Shown: one piece after another, positions 35,582 to 44,137 of the stretch | How positions within the stretch are numbered: position 1 is the first letter of the stretch | Layout of the letters: every line of letters starts with the position of its first letter | From: UBA830 sp002295635 | GTDB lineage: Bacteria > Pseudomonadota > Alphaproteobacteria > MPNO01 > UBA830 | Direction: 5' to 3' | Assembly: GCA_002295635.1 (NCBI GenBank) | Contig: DBHK01000027.1 | Location: forward strand, 62,001 to 126,000 | Length of the DNA stretch: 64,000 nucleotides | Program-made: the position numbers and the translations under genes | Notes under the pieces: generated by a model | Database searches by the model: none | Seen by the model: only the letters and a program-made list of their open reading frames with translations | Told to the model about the DNA's origin: nothing

Positions 35582-36825
35582 CAAGAATCGTCGAAACTAA
35601 CCGCCGTCGAGGATGGATCGTCGTCTCAATATGTTTTGTCGCTCTCAGCTTCACTTTCGGCACACGGTCGTCTGTCAGTATGGTGCTGCCGCTTTGGGTG
35701 AAGGAACTGGGATGGTCAACCACGCAGGTCTCAACTGGGGCGTCGTTGGTGTTAGTAATGATGGCACTGGGATCACCGATCGCCGGTAATCTCATGGACA
35801 GGTTTGGTGCGCGTATAGTTATAGCATGCGGCTTGCTGGCACTATCACTTGGTGTGGGTGGGACGTCTTATGTCACCGAGGCAACCTATTACCACATTAT
35901 GTTTGGTATCGTTGGTGGAATCGGGTGGGCATCCGTATCCATACCAATGGTGACGGCGGCGATTTCAGGTTATTTCATCAAGTTTCGTGGCCTCGCGATT
36001 GGCATCGGCGTTTCCGGTGCATCTGGGGGACAACTGCCCATCCTAACATTACTCGGGGTCGCAATCGCTACCCTTGGCTGGCGCCATTCCTATCAAATCG
36101 TCGCCATTGTGATGGTGGCGATGGCCGTCCTTGTACTTCTGCGCTTCAAGCCGCCGCTCGTAGATTCGGAGGACCAGCTTCAGACGCAGGTAGTGCCTGA
36201 TAACGATGCCCTGATCGATCGGCTAAAATTTTTGATCGCCAATCGCACATTCTTGCTTCTTCTCAGCGCGTTTTCACTTTGTGGTTTTACGACGGCTGGC
36301 GTAATCGACGTCTATTTTATCCCCTACGCGATTTCTTGCGGTTTTACTTTGGTGGAGGGCTCCGCAGCCTATGGTGTACACGGGTTGGGTAACCTGGCCG
36401 GCGTGATTTTCTTTTCGTGGGTCGCCGATCATGTTAATCGACCACGATTGTTGGCCAGTATGTTTTTCCTTCGCGCAATGACATTTATTTTGTTGCTGTT
36501 TATTTCGGCCGATATTAGCGTAATGTTTTTATTCGCTGCGATTTTTGGAATTCTTAACTTCGCGACCTTTCCTGTCATCGCCAATATCGTAGCAACTCAC
36601 ATCGGTGTTCGGATCATCGGTCTGACGCTCGGCTTACTGTTTGGTGGACATTCTTTGGGCGCTGCTATCGGTGTCGTAATAGGCGGCTCGATGTTTGATA
36701 GTTTTGCGAAATACGATTTCGTATGGTGGCTATCCGTCGGACTTGCCGGGCTGGCTGGGGTGTTTGCCATTCTGGTTAAAGAAAACCCGACGCTGGAATC
36801 GAACGAATCGACATCAATGGCATAG
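35578..36825 (+). CDS. MFS transporter, monocarboxylate/oxalate-formate type (copy 2)
   Basis: A 415-residue MFS carrier, paralogous over its whole length to the preceding gene. It shares GWIVVSICFVALSFTFGTRSS, SPIAGNLMDRFGARIVI, GIGVSGASGG, the CGFTTAGVIDVYFIPYAISCGF block, VNRP-LLAS-FFLRA-TF and THIGVRIIGLTLGLLFGGHS. The four-base ATGA overlap implies coupled translation and near equal amounts, so the two could work as a heterodimer or simply serve two related substrates. This looks like an old tandem duplication. It converges on a methyltransferase gene with only seven bases between. Confidence 0.88.
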   Translation: MTRIVETNRRRGWIVVSICFVALSFTFGTRSSVSMVLPLWVKELGWSTTQVSTGASLVLVMMALGSPIAGNLMDRFGARIVIACGLLALSLGVGGTSYVTEATYYHIMFGIVGGIGWASVSIPMVTAAISGYFIKFRGLAIGIGVSGASGGQLPILTLLGVAIATLGWRHSYQIVAIVMVAMAVLVLLRFKPPLVDSEDQLQTQVVPDNDALIDRLKFLIANRTFLLLLSAFSLCGFTTAGVIDVYFIPYAISCGFTLVEGSAAYGVHGLGNLAGVIFFSWVADHVNRPRLLASMFFLRAMTFILLLFISADISVMFLFAAIFGILNFATFPVIANIVATHIGVRIIGLTLGLLFGGHSLGAAIGVVIGGSMFDSFAKYDFVWWLSVGLAGLAGVFAILVKENPTLESNESTSMA

Positions 36826-36832
36826 GGTTCGC

Positions 36833-37738
36833 CTAGTTTTTTTTCGAACTAGTCTTTTCGTCAGCGATGTTTTCGTTGGTGTTCAGCGCGTCCGCCAACC
36901 GGGATTGAGCGCTGCCAGGGCGCAGGGGCTGCTGCTGATTGTCTGCCGGAGACCATCCTGTAAGCCAGATTATTTGAAATGTAGCCGTGATCCGACCGTC
37001 TGTGTCAGTGTAGAGTTCCTGATACCGGGCGGCAGCGGCGAGCAGAGTATCGCGCCGGAGGAAGTTCTTGTCGCGCGCCGCGACGGCGTTTGTTCCACCC
37101 ATACCCCGTAGATCCCGCATCAATGCAAACATATCACTATAAGTTACGGTAAGTGTGTCGGTATCGACGACAGGTAATGAGAACCCTGCCCGCTGAAGCA
37201 AAGCTCCTGACTGCGAAATATCAGCTACAGGCGATGTATGAGGGCTAGTGCCACCGGTCGTTTCCGCCTCTGCTTCCAAAAAGACGCGGCGTAATTCGAT
37301 CAAAGTATCTCCGCCAAGGATTGCTGCTAGGAATAGGCCATCAGGCTTTAGCGTTTTCCGGATTTGCAGAAGCGCACCCGGCAGATCGTTGACCCAATGT
37401 AGTGACAGACACGATATAGCAAGGTCGAAGGTGTTGGGTGCAAAGGGTAGAAACTCCTCATCCATTACCACCGCCCTTTTTCGGTTAGATTCACGAAGTA
37501 ACCCATCGGATAAATCGCCAGTGACAAGGTCGGCTGTTGAGTATGGCAAAATAGTTGTGCCATGGCCGCCCCCGATGTCGATTACGGTCTCAAAGCGACG
37601 ATTGATGTCCTCCAAGCGATCGGAAATCCGGTTCGCAACTTCCCGGTAAAGAAAATTATGTTCGGCGATACTTCTCGCGGCTCGTTGGCGGTGTTTGCGT
37701 ACGGCGCGACGGTCGAATAAGGCAATATCGTTTGTCAT
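36833..37738 (-). CDS. Class I SAM methyltransferase, NDUFAF5/BioC-like
   Basis: A 301-residue methyltransferase. Motif I is TVIDIGGGHGT (51-61). The N-terminal LFDRRAVRKHRQRAA and the LSLHWVNDLPGALLQIRKTLKPDGLFLAAILGGDTLIELR block match the alphaproteobacterial relatives of human NDUFAF5, which hydroxylates an arginine in complex I assembly, and BioC, which methylates malonyl-ACP. A role linked to complex I or biotin is therefore possible. The C-terminal 35 residues are hydrophilic and variable. It lies before the grxC-nitrilase-DUF1178-ubiG set as in other alphaproteobacteria, but on the opposite strand and with no comF between. Confidence 0.82.
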   Translation of the reverse strand: MTNDIALFDRRAVRKHRQRAARSIAEHNFLYREVANRISDRLEDINRRFETVIDIGGGHGTTILPYSTADLVTGDLSDGLLRESNRKRAVVMDEEFLPFAPNTFDLAISCLSLHWVNDLPGALLQIRKTLKPDGLFLAAILGGDTLIELRRVFLEAEAETTGGTSPHTSPVADISQSGALLQRAGFSLPVVDTDTLTVTYSDMFALMRDLRGMGGTNAVAARDKNFLRRDTLLAAAARYQELYTDTDGRITATFQIIWLTGWSPADNQQQPLRPGSAQSRLADALNTNENIADEKTSSKKN

Positions 37739-38073
37739 ACCTTTACACTAGGCCGCCTTTAATTGTCGAAAAAATGAACTGGCATAGGTGCTAAATAATA
37801 TAGGAACCATCCTGAACTTAAAAATTTACTATGAGTTATTGGCAAGATCATAAAGATCTCGATACCTCCACACCTTTAGTTGCTTGATAGTACCTAGTAG
37901 CGCGAGTTTGAGGCCATCGTGCAGGCAGTCATATTTCTCCCATTGTAGCCTGAGGTATACAGATTTCTTTCTTTTTTGCGTCAATTTAAGAGATTTTACT
38001 CCGGACAGATGACAAAGTATGTGTTCGAATTCATATTAAACTTTCGAAAGCTTATAAAAGAGAGACCATTACC
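37739..38073. other. Intergenic region where comF is expected
   Basis: About 335 AT-rich bases between the divergent methyltransferase and grxC. In many alphaproteobacteria a ComF-type phosphoribosyltransferase gene lies here. I found no open frame or PRPP-binding motif that would mark a remnant, and no tRNA or terminator. Confidence 0.5.
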
Positions 38074-38334
38074 GTGGTTAAAGTCGAAATTTACTCAAGT
38101 AACCTATGTCCGTTTTGTGTGCGAGCAAAACATCTTTTGAGCCAAAAGGGTGTAGCGTTCCAAGAAATTGATGTTGATAGCAGTCCTAGTCGACGCACCG
38201 AAATGATAGAGCGCGCAAACGGCAGATACACTGTCCCCCAAATATTCATCAATAATTCTCATGTCGGCGGTTCGGATGATCTAGCGGCGCTCGAACGGGA
38301 AGGTAAACTCGACAGGATTCTTGGTCTCAACTGA
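38074..38334 (+). CDS. grxC: Glutaredoxin 3
   Basis: An 86-residue dithiol glutaredoxin. The redox motif is CPFC (Cys12 and Cys15) in SSNLCPFCVRAKHLL; the cis-Pro TVPQIFI and the glutathione-binding HVGGSDDL are present. It reduces disulfides and mixed glutathione disulfides. The start is GTG with an AGAGAG sequence upstream. Its stop overlaps the start of the nitrilase gene in the sequence TGATG. Confidence 0.96.
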   Translation: MVKVEIYSSNLCPFCVRAKHLLSQKGVAFQEIDVDSSPSRRTEMIERANGRYTVPQIFINNSHVGGSDDLAALEREGKLDRILGLN

Positions 38335-39176
38335 TGGGTGAAGTTTTCAGGCTCGCCTGTGTCCAGGTTAATGCCTGTAATGATATTGTTTCCAACGTGG
38401 AAGTAACCTCGGCTTTAGTGAGAGAAGCAGTATCAAAGGGAGCAGTCTTCGTGTCGTTACCCGAGTGCGTCGCCCTGATGGAGCCCGACACGATTGCACT
38501 CTATGAGAAATCTTATAGGGAGGAGCGCCACCCAGCGTTATTGGCGTTCAGTGATTTGGCATCTCATTTTAAAATTTGGCTCCACGTTGGGTCTCTGGCC
38601 GTCTTTTCTGATGATAACCAGATTGTCAATCGAACCTTTTTGATCGATCCTTTCGGCATAGTTGTCGCGAGGTATGACAAAATACATATGTTTGATGTGG
38701 ATCTGGGAGACGGTCAAGAGTACAGAGAGTCGGCAACCTATAAACCGGGTGGGTCCGCCGTAATTGCTGATTTGCCGTGGGGTGGTGCCGGTCTTACGAT
38801 TTGTTATGATGTTCGTTTTCCTGCCTTATACACGCATCTTGCCAATGGCGGTGCTGACTTTATCGGTATCCCGTCTGCTTTCACCCGAACCACGGGATGT
38901 GCGCACTGGCATGTCTTAATGCGTGCCCGCGCGATTGAAACTGGCTGCTGGGTATTTGCTGCAGCGCAATGTGGCGACCATGTAGGAGGAAGGCAGACTT
39001 ACGGCCACTCGCTTGTCGTCAACCCGTGGGGTGAAATTGTTTCTGAAGCGGGTGAAGAGCCGGGTGTGATCTTCGCTGATATAGACCCAACCCAGGTAAT
39101 GACCGCGCGAAAGTCGATCCCATCTCTGGCCAACATTCGACGTTACGCATCACCCGAGATAGTTTCAAATGGGTAG
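38334..39176 (+). CDS. Carbon-nitrogen hydrolase (nitrilase superfamily, Nit-like)
   Basis: A 280-residue nitrilase-superfamily amidase with the full triad Glu44 (SLPEC), Lys116 (RYDKIHMFDVDL) and Cys157 (ICYDVRFPALY). The sequence and context after grxC fit the Nit1/Nit2-like group, in which the best supported role is hydrolysis of deaminated glutathione or omega-amides. It overlaps grxC by one base and is probably co-translated with it. Its 3' end overlaps the opposing methyltransferase gene by 12 bases. Confidence 0.9.
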   Translation: MGEVFRLACVQVNACNDIVSNVEVTSALVREAVSKGAVFVSLPECVALMEPDTIALYEKSYREERHPALLAFSDLASHFKIWLHVGSLAVFSDDNQIVNRTFLIDPFGIVVARYDKIHMFDVDLGDGQEYRESATYKPGGSAVIADLPWGGAGLTICYDVRFPALYTHLANGGADFIGIPSAFTRTTGCAHWHVLMRARAIETGCWVFAAAQCGDHVGGRQTYGHSLVVNPWGEIVSEAGEEPGVIFADIDPTQVMTARKSIPSLANIRRYASPEIVSNG

Positions 39177-39716
39177 TTGTATAAAATCATGCGATTCTGA
39201 AGGTTTTATTGCCGAAATGCGCTGGACGACAGCGGGCGCGGGTTTGTCTACTGAACCCGCCTCGTATGCCACTACCCTCAGTTTGCCAGAGACCGCTTGC
39301 AACAACTCTCCGTCCTGCAGCAGAAAATCTGGGTTCCGTGGGCGACCTATCAACTCATTCCCAATACTGAAGGTTTCATATATCAGAATGGCGCCCGGCC
39401 GGAGGCTCTCAATCAGGATTGGAAAAAGCGGTCGGTGCAGATAATTGGTAACTACAATGCCATCAAAGTCTTGACCTGACAGAGGCCAGGGGCTGCCATC
39501 TTCTAGATTTGCCTCGACCGGTTTAATAAAGTTGTTAATAGGGAGTTCCGTTACGTCTCTGTCAAGAGCTGTTACATGAAATCCCGCCGTTGCTAATGGC
39601 AACGAGTGGCGACCGTTTCCGCATGCGAGATCCAGGACATCGCCATTTGCGCGGATCATAGGTAAGAAACGAACTACCCAAGAAGATGGTTCCGGAGATT
39701 TTGGCCTCTCTGTCAT
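39165..39716 (-). CDS. Class I SAM-dependent methyltransferase, TehB-like
   Basis: A 183-residue compact methyltransferase. Motif I is VLDLACGNGRHSLPLA (about 27-42), the acidic residue after the second strand is in VTALDRDV, and IVVTNYLHRPLFP is motif IV. TehB-like proteins methylate tellurite or small thiols, but many small relatives have unknown substrates. It sits on the opposite strand inside the conserved grxC-nitrilase-DUF1178 run, with its end overlapping the nitrilase gene by 12 bases, which suggests a later arrival. Confidence 0.82.
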   Translation of the reverse strand: MTERPKSPEPSSWVVRFLPMIRANGDVLDLACGNGRHSLPLATAGFHVTALDRDVTELPINNFIKPVEANLEDGSPWPLSGQDFDGIVVTNYLHRPLFPILIESLRPGAILIYETFSIGNELIGRPRNPDFLLQDGELLQAVSGKLRVVAYEAGSVDKPAPAVVQRISAIKPSESHDFIQLPI

Positions 39717-39793
39717 AGCATAAGCATAACTTTTTCGAATAAAATAGAAAAATAGAGCTTGGAAATCCTCAATTCTACCTTACTTTCCTATAT

Positions 39794-40234
39794 ATGATTT
39801 TAATTGATGTGAAGTGTAGCAACGATCACGTGTTCGAAGGCTGGTTTAAGGACAATGAATCGTTTGATGAGCAAGTCGAGGCTGGAGCAGTCTCCTGTCC
39901 GGTATGCGGTGATACAAAAACGTCGCGCGCCTTGATGGCGCCTAACCTCGGCGGTATTCGTAAAGGTAAAGACGATGCCCCGGCGAATGCTGTTATGACG
40001 CCCGGAGACACCGCACTTAACGAATATGTTGAGGCCCTTTACGAACTTAAAAAGCATGTCGAGGAAAACAGCGATTACGTTGGCGACAAATTTCCAGAAG
40101 AGGCCCGCAAAATTCACTACGGTGAGGAGGAAGCACGCTCTATTCATGGTGAGGCAACCCCAGAAGAAGCAGAGGATCTTTTAGAAGAAGGCGTTGATTT
40201 CCAACGAATTCCATGGCCTAAGCCTGATGCTTAA
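39794..40234 (+). CDS. DUF1178 family zinc-ribbon protein
   Basis: A 146-residue protein of DUF1178. The N-terminal part holds a likely zinc site with Cys8, His12, Cys35 and Cys38 in VKCSNDHVFEGWF and VSCPVCGDTKTSRALMAPN. The C-terminal part is acidic and includes the family block YGEEEARSIHGEATPEEAEDLLEEGVDF. Function is unknown. The position between the nitrilase and ubiG is conserved in alphaproteobacteria, which suggests a link to redox or quinone metabolism, though that is only inference. Confidence 0.92.
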   Translation: MILIDVKCSNDHVFEGWFKDNESFDEQVEAGAVSCPVCGDTKTSRALMAPNLGGIRKGKDDAPANAVMTPGDTALNEYVEALYELKKHVEENSDYVGDKFPEEARKIHYGEEEARSIHGEATPEEAEDLLEEGVDFQRIPWPKPDA

Positions 40235-40469
40235 ACTCCACAACCCCGTGGTCACGCCCAAATAGGTCCGTCAATTGGACGAGCGGTCCAGTGATACTAT
40301 AACTTGTTTGCTGGCGGATAGTATGACTTGAGCGGTAGTTAGCCTTCGGCAGAGAGATCCGAGAACTTTCGAATTTGGCAAAAGAGGTTAAGGCGTATAA
40401 CAGTCGAGTTGCGTCAAAATTTTTTCATGATATAGCGATAAATTAGGAGGCTAGACCGGGGAATATCAA

Positions 40470-41213
40470 CTAAATACGGGCTCCGAACAGAACGTAGTTA
40501 ACGGAGACGTCGCCGCTGATGCGCCATTCTCCAGTTATAGGGTTTAGACTTAGTCCCGATATGTCCTTCACAGCAACTCGGTTTCGGCGGAGACCCCGGA
40601 CTATTTCCGACGGACGAATGAATTTTTTCCAGTTATGAGTGCCACGCGGTAGCCACCGCAATATGTATTCTGCACCGATGATGCCAAAGGTGAAGGATTT
40701 TACCGTTCGGTTAAGAGTAGCGAGGAATATCACTCCATTTTCCGACATCAACGCGGCACACCCAGCTAAAAATAGATCAACATTGGCAACATGCTCTACT
40801 ACTTCAAGTGAAATGACAGCATCAAAAGTTTCACCGGTAATAGTAAGATCTTCCACCGTCGTGGACCGATAGTCGATGTCTAACCCGTTTTGATTGGCAT
40901 GGATTTGAGCTACACTAATGTTTCGATCTGAGGCGTCGATCCCGGTGACTTCCGCTCCCATTCGGGCCAAGGGTTCAGAAATCAGGCCGCCGCCGCAGCC
41001 TACATCTAAAAACCTTAGTCCGTTGAAAGGTGTCAGGGATCGAGGGTCGCGGTCGAATTTAATGCACATCTGGTCGCGAATATACTGCAGGCGTATCGGG
41101 TTAAATCGGTGCAAAGGCTTAAATTTACCATCGGGATCCCACCACTCGTCAGCAATCGCGGAAAACCGGGCGACGTCTTTCGGGTCAATGGTTGTAGTAT
41201 CTGAGGCGCTCAT
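40470..41213 (-). CDS. ubiG: Ubiquinone biosynthesis O-methyltransferase
   Basis: A 247-residue UbiG, which makes both O-methylations in ubiquinone synthesis with SAM. The N-terminal DVARFSAIADEWWDPDGKFKPLH is diagnostic, motif I is FLDVGCGGGLISEPLA, and the later VISLEVVEHV and the membrane-contacting region RGTHNWKKFIRPSE are present. The ATG at 41213 has AAGGACAG in front and fits the family start; a frame open to 41279 is not used. It is divergent from lysC, an order typical of alphaproteobacteria. Confidence 0.96.
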   Translation of the reverse strand: MSASDTTTIDPKDVARFSAIADEWWDPDGKFKPLHRFNPIRLQYIRDQMCIKFDRDPRSLTPFNGLRFLDVGCGGGLISEPLARMGAEVTGIDASDRNISVAQIHANQNGLDIDYRSTTVEDLTITGETFDAVISLEVVEHVANVDLFLAGCAALMSENGVIFLATLNRTVKSFTFGIIGAEYILRWLPRGTHNWKKFIRPSEIVRGLRRNRVAVKDISGLSLNPITGEWRISGDVSVNYVLFGARI

Positions 41214-41296
41214 GGGCCTGTCCTTGCCTGTGAGGGGTCTTCCGAGTATGTATGCGCCCGCGTCGCATAGGGCAAGCATGCCAGACCTTTAAACAC

Positions 41297-41311
41297 CCTG
41301 AAAATTTCAGG
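41297..41311. promoter_or_regulatory. 15-base palindrome in the ubiG-lysC divergent region
   Basis: CCTGAAA and TTTCAGG flank a single A, a perfect palindrome 43-57 bases before the lysC start. It could be an operator for a dimeric regulator or a short leader hairpin. There is no T run after it, so it is not a terminator. Confidence 0.35.
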
Positions 41312-41353
41312 AATAGTGCGAAGGTGCGGCGAGGAAAACGTCGAGGAGCTGTT

Positions 41354-42574
41354 ATGGCCCGTATTGTGCAGAAATTCGGCGGCACGTCCGTAGCCGACAT
41401 AGAACGTATTCGGGCGGTTGCGAATCTTGTCAAGAAGTCTGTTGATGCCGGCGATGAGGTGGCTGTTGTTGTCTCGGCAATGGCCGGTACAACGAACCAA
41501 CTCATTGACTGGACCTGCGAAATCTCGCCCATGCACGACGCTAGGGAGTACGATGTGGTTGTCTCCGCGGGAGAGCAGATAACTGTCGGGTTGATGGCTA
41601 TGGCGCTTCAGAATATAGGGGTAGATGCCCGCTCATGGCTAGGCTGGCAAATTCCGATAGCCACTGACGATGTCCATGGACGAGCCCGCATTCTAGATGT
41701 TCAAGCGAGGGAAATCGTCAAAAGGTTGGGCTGTGGTCAAGTTGCGATAATGGCGGGATTCCAAGGTATTGCCTCAGACAATCGTATAACAACCCTTGGG
41801 CGTGGTGGATCTGATACCTCTGCGGTGGCTCTTGCTGCTGCAATCGATGCAGACCGATGTGATATCTTCACTGATGTCGACGGAATTTATACAAGTGATC
41901 CGCGAATTGTTAATCGAGCGCGGAAGCTAGATAAAGTTACGTACGAGGAAATGCTAGAAATGGCGTCGCTCGGGGCCAAGGTGTTGCATACCCGGTCAGT
42001 GGAACTGGCAATGAATCAGCGCGTCCGGGTTCAAGTCTTATCGAGTTTTGTCGAGGGACCTGGCACACTAGTTGTAGATGAGGAAGAAATTGTGGAACAA
42101 GAAATCGTCAGTGGAATCACTCATAGCGGTAATGAAGCAAAGATTACTTTGGTTCAGGTGCCTGATAACCCGGGCATTGCCGCTGCAATATTTGGACCAT
42201 TAGCTGAATCTAGCATCAATGTTGATATGATCGTCCAAAACGTTTCCGAGGATGGAAAGGCGACCGATCTGACCTTCACGGTCCAGAAGGATGATCTTGT
42301 TCGGACATTGGAAGTTCTCGAGGATCGGAGGGAAACTCTCGGGTTCAAACGCGTCGAGGGCGATCCAAATGTCGTTAAGATTTCAGTTGTCGGTGTAGGC
42401 ATGCGTAGTCATCCGGGCGTCGCGATGCGCATGTTCCAAGCGTTAGCTGACAAGGGAATCAACATCCAGGTGATTTCGACCTCTGAAATCAAGATCAGTG
42501 TGCTGGTGTCAGACGCTTATACCGAACTAGCGCTTAGGTCTCTACATACTGTCTACGATTTGGACGGGGTTTAG
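41354..42574 (+). CDS. lysC: Aspartate kinase
   Basis: A 406-residue monofunctional aspartokinase, first step of lysine, threonine, methionine and diaminopimelate synthesis. The kinase domain starts with IVQKFGGTS (4-12) and has the GRGGSDTSAVALAAAIDADRCDIFTDVDGIYTSDP block. Two ACT domains at the C-terminus (about 265-405) carry feedback binding, with DNPGIAAAIF and SHPGVAMRMFQAL. The ATG at 41354 is preceded by GAGGAG and fits the family; an open frame to 41252 is not used. A nitronate monooxygenase-like gene follows after 14 bases. Confidence 0.97.
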   Translation: MARIVQKFGGTSVADIERIRAVANLVKKSVDAGDEVAVVVSAMAGTTNQLIDWTCEISPMHDAREYDVVVSAGEQITVGLMAMALQNIGVDARSWLGWQIPIATDDVHGRARILDVQAREIVKRLGCGQVAIMAGFQGIASDNRITTLGRGGSDTSAVALAAAIDADRCDIFTDVDGIYTSDPRIVNRARKLDKVTYEEMLEMASLGAKVLHTRSVELAMNQRVRVQVLSSFVEGPGTLVVDEEEIVEQEIVSGITHSGNEAKITLVQVPDNPGIAAAIFGPLAESSINVDMIVQNVSEDGKATDLTFTVQKDDLVRTLEVLEDRRETLGFKRVEGDPNVVKISVVGVGMRSHPGVAMRMFQALADKGINIQVISTSEIKISVLVSDAYTELALRSLHTVYDLDGV

Positions 42575-42588
42575 GAGGCGAAGACTAT

Positions 42589-43605
42589 ATGGTTACGCCG
42601 CTCAAACAGTTGGATGCTCTGTGGCGACGGGGTAAGGAATTTCTCGGAACGGAATATGCTGTTCTGGGAGGAGCTATGACTTGGGTGTCTGAGCGCAACC
42701 TCGTATCATCATTGTCTAATGCTGGCGGTTTCGGGGTAATTGCCTGTGGAGCTATGACGCCCGATTTGTTAGACGCGGAAATTCAGGCGACTGCGGTGCT
42801 TACCGACAAGCCCTTCGGTGTGAATCTGATTACGATCCATCCGCAGCTTGATGAGCTGATTGATATTTGTCTAAAGCAAAAGGTGGGCCATATCATCCTC
42901 GCGGGTGGTTTGCCTAGCAAACACGCAATTGATCGGGCCAAGAAGGGCGATGCGAAGGTGGTATGTTTTGCTCCGACACTCGGCCTTGCAAAACGCCTGA
43001 TAAGGCAAGGAGCTGACGCGCTGGTGATCGAAGGATCGGAGGCGGGGGGACATATTGGTCCGGTTTCTACCAGTATCCTCGCGCAAGAAATCCTGCCTCA
43101 TGTCGAAGATGTACCCGTCTTCATCGCCGGCGGTATAGGCCGAGGTGACGCGATCCTAGCATATCTGGAGATGGGTGCGTCAGGTTGCCAGCTTGGTACG
43201 TTATTCGTTTGTGCGACGGAATCGATCGCCCATCAAAATTTCAAGAAGGCGTTCATCCGTGCTTCAGCACGTGATGCCGCACCTTCGGTACAACTTGATC
43301 CGCAATTTTCTGTTATTCCAGTGCGCGCACTTCAAAATGAAGCCACCAAGGAATTTCAGAAAATCCAACGTGATGTGATAGATGCCTTTGATCGAGGTGA
43401 ACTGGACCAAAGCGAAGCTCAGCTTAAAATTGAACATTTCTGGGCCGGAGCATTGCGTCGGGCCGTAGTAACTGGCGATATTGACACCGGCTCACTAATG
43501 GCCGGCCAAAGCGTTGGCATGGTCACGGAAGAGAAGCCTGTCGCCGATATTATCGCGTGCCTTTTAGCGGAAGCGGTAGATGCGTTGATTAGCCGAAAGC
43601 CATAA
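42589..43605 (+). CDS. Nitronate monooxygenase-like flavoprotein
   Basis: A 338-residue TIM-barrel FMN enzyme of the 2-nitropropane dioxygenase/FabK family. The signature EGSEAGGHIGP (148-158) and VPVFIAGGIGRGDAILAYLEMGASGCQLGTLF (FMN phosphate binding) are clear. Members oxidise alkyl nitronates, detoxify propionate-3-nitronate or reduce enoyl-ACP (FabK); the sequence alone does not decide. It lies 14 bases after lysC with GGAGG overlapping the lysC end, so it is probably in the same transcript, in the place where ptsP is often found in alphaproteobacteria. Confidence 0.87.
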   Translation: MVTPLKQLDALWRRGKEFLGTEYAVLGGAMTWVSERNLVSSLSNAGGFGVIACGAMTPDLLDAEIQATAVLTDKPFGVNLITIHPQLDELIDICLKQKVGHIILAGGLPSKHAIDRAKKGDAKVVCFAPTLGLAKRLIRQGADALVIEGSEAGGHIGPVSTSILAQEILPHVEDVPVFIAGGIGRGDAILAYLEMGASGCQLGTLFVCATESIAHQNFKKAFIRASARDAAPSVQLDPQFSVIPVRALQNEATKEFQKIQRDVIDAFDRGELDQSEAQLKIEHFWAGALRRAVVTGDIDTGSLMAGQSVGMVTEEKPVADIIACLLAEAVDALISRKP

Positions 43606-44137
43606 CCCGACTGAGAAAAACACCTCGTATTTCCGATCATCGCAAGGTGCTACCGTCTTCGAATATCGGCTGTGGGATCTGGGCCGTGGAATAACGTCTG
43701 ACAGCCATGATCAGGGTGATTAAGGCGGAAATCGCAGATCGATCGATTAAGGGGATGGGTTTCCCGAACTTCGGACTTATGTGCTTATATTACTCTCATT
43801 CCCGGTTTGGCGCCGCGAATCCACTAGCTCTAACCGTCGATACGGGAGCAGTGAGCGCTTATGTCGAGATGCTTTTTACTGCCCCGATACCAACGCTTTG
43901 GGCGGAAATTGAGTCCGTATACTAGATCATGGTATCTTACTGGAACCTTGGTGTGTTATTAAACAAAAACAGTTTGAAGTTGATATCCAATTGATTTCTT
44001 TGTTATTTCTCTCTTGGTTTCATTGGGTAGGGTCAGGATAAGCCAAAATTCGTTATGGTGATGGGACCGATTCCTACCGTCACGGGTACGAATTAGAGCT
44101 TCGCGCCCGGTCCATTGCGCATTGGGGACGCACTATC
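43606..44137. other. Long intergenic region before the RodZ-like gene
   Basis: About 530 bases. A possible 72-codon frame at 43707-43925 has no recognisable motif, no good ribosome binding site and no support from context. The last 220 bases are AT-rich and probably hold the promoter for the next gene. I see no tRNA or terminator. Confidence 0.45.

Noticed and set aside
36820..36850. A CTAGTT/AACTAG inverted repeat with a run of T between convergent genes
   Set aside because: The T run lies in the loop, not after the stem, and part of it is inside the methyltransferase gene end.
38020..38035. A GTTCGAATTC sequence that resembles a tRNA T-arm
   Set aside because: The arms do not pair and no acceptor or anticodon stem can be placed around it.
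43707..43925. A plus-strand open frame of 72 codons between the nitronate monooxygenase and the RodZ-like gene
   Set aside because: No recognisable domain, no ribosome binding site, and nothing in context that supports coding.
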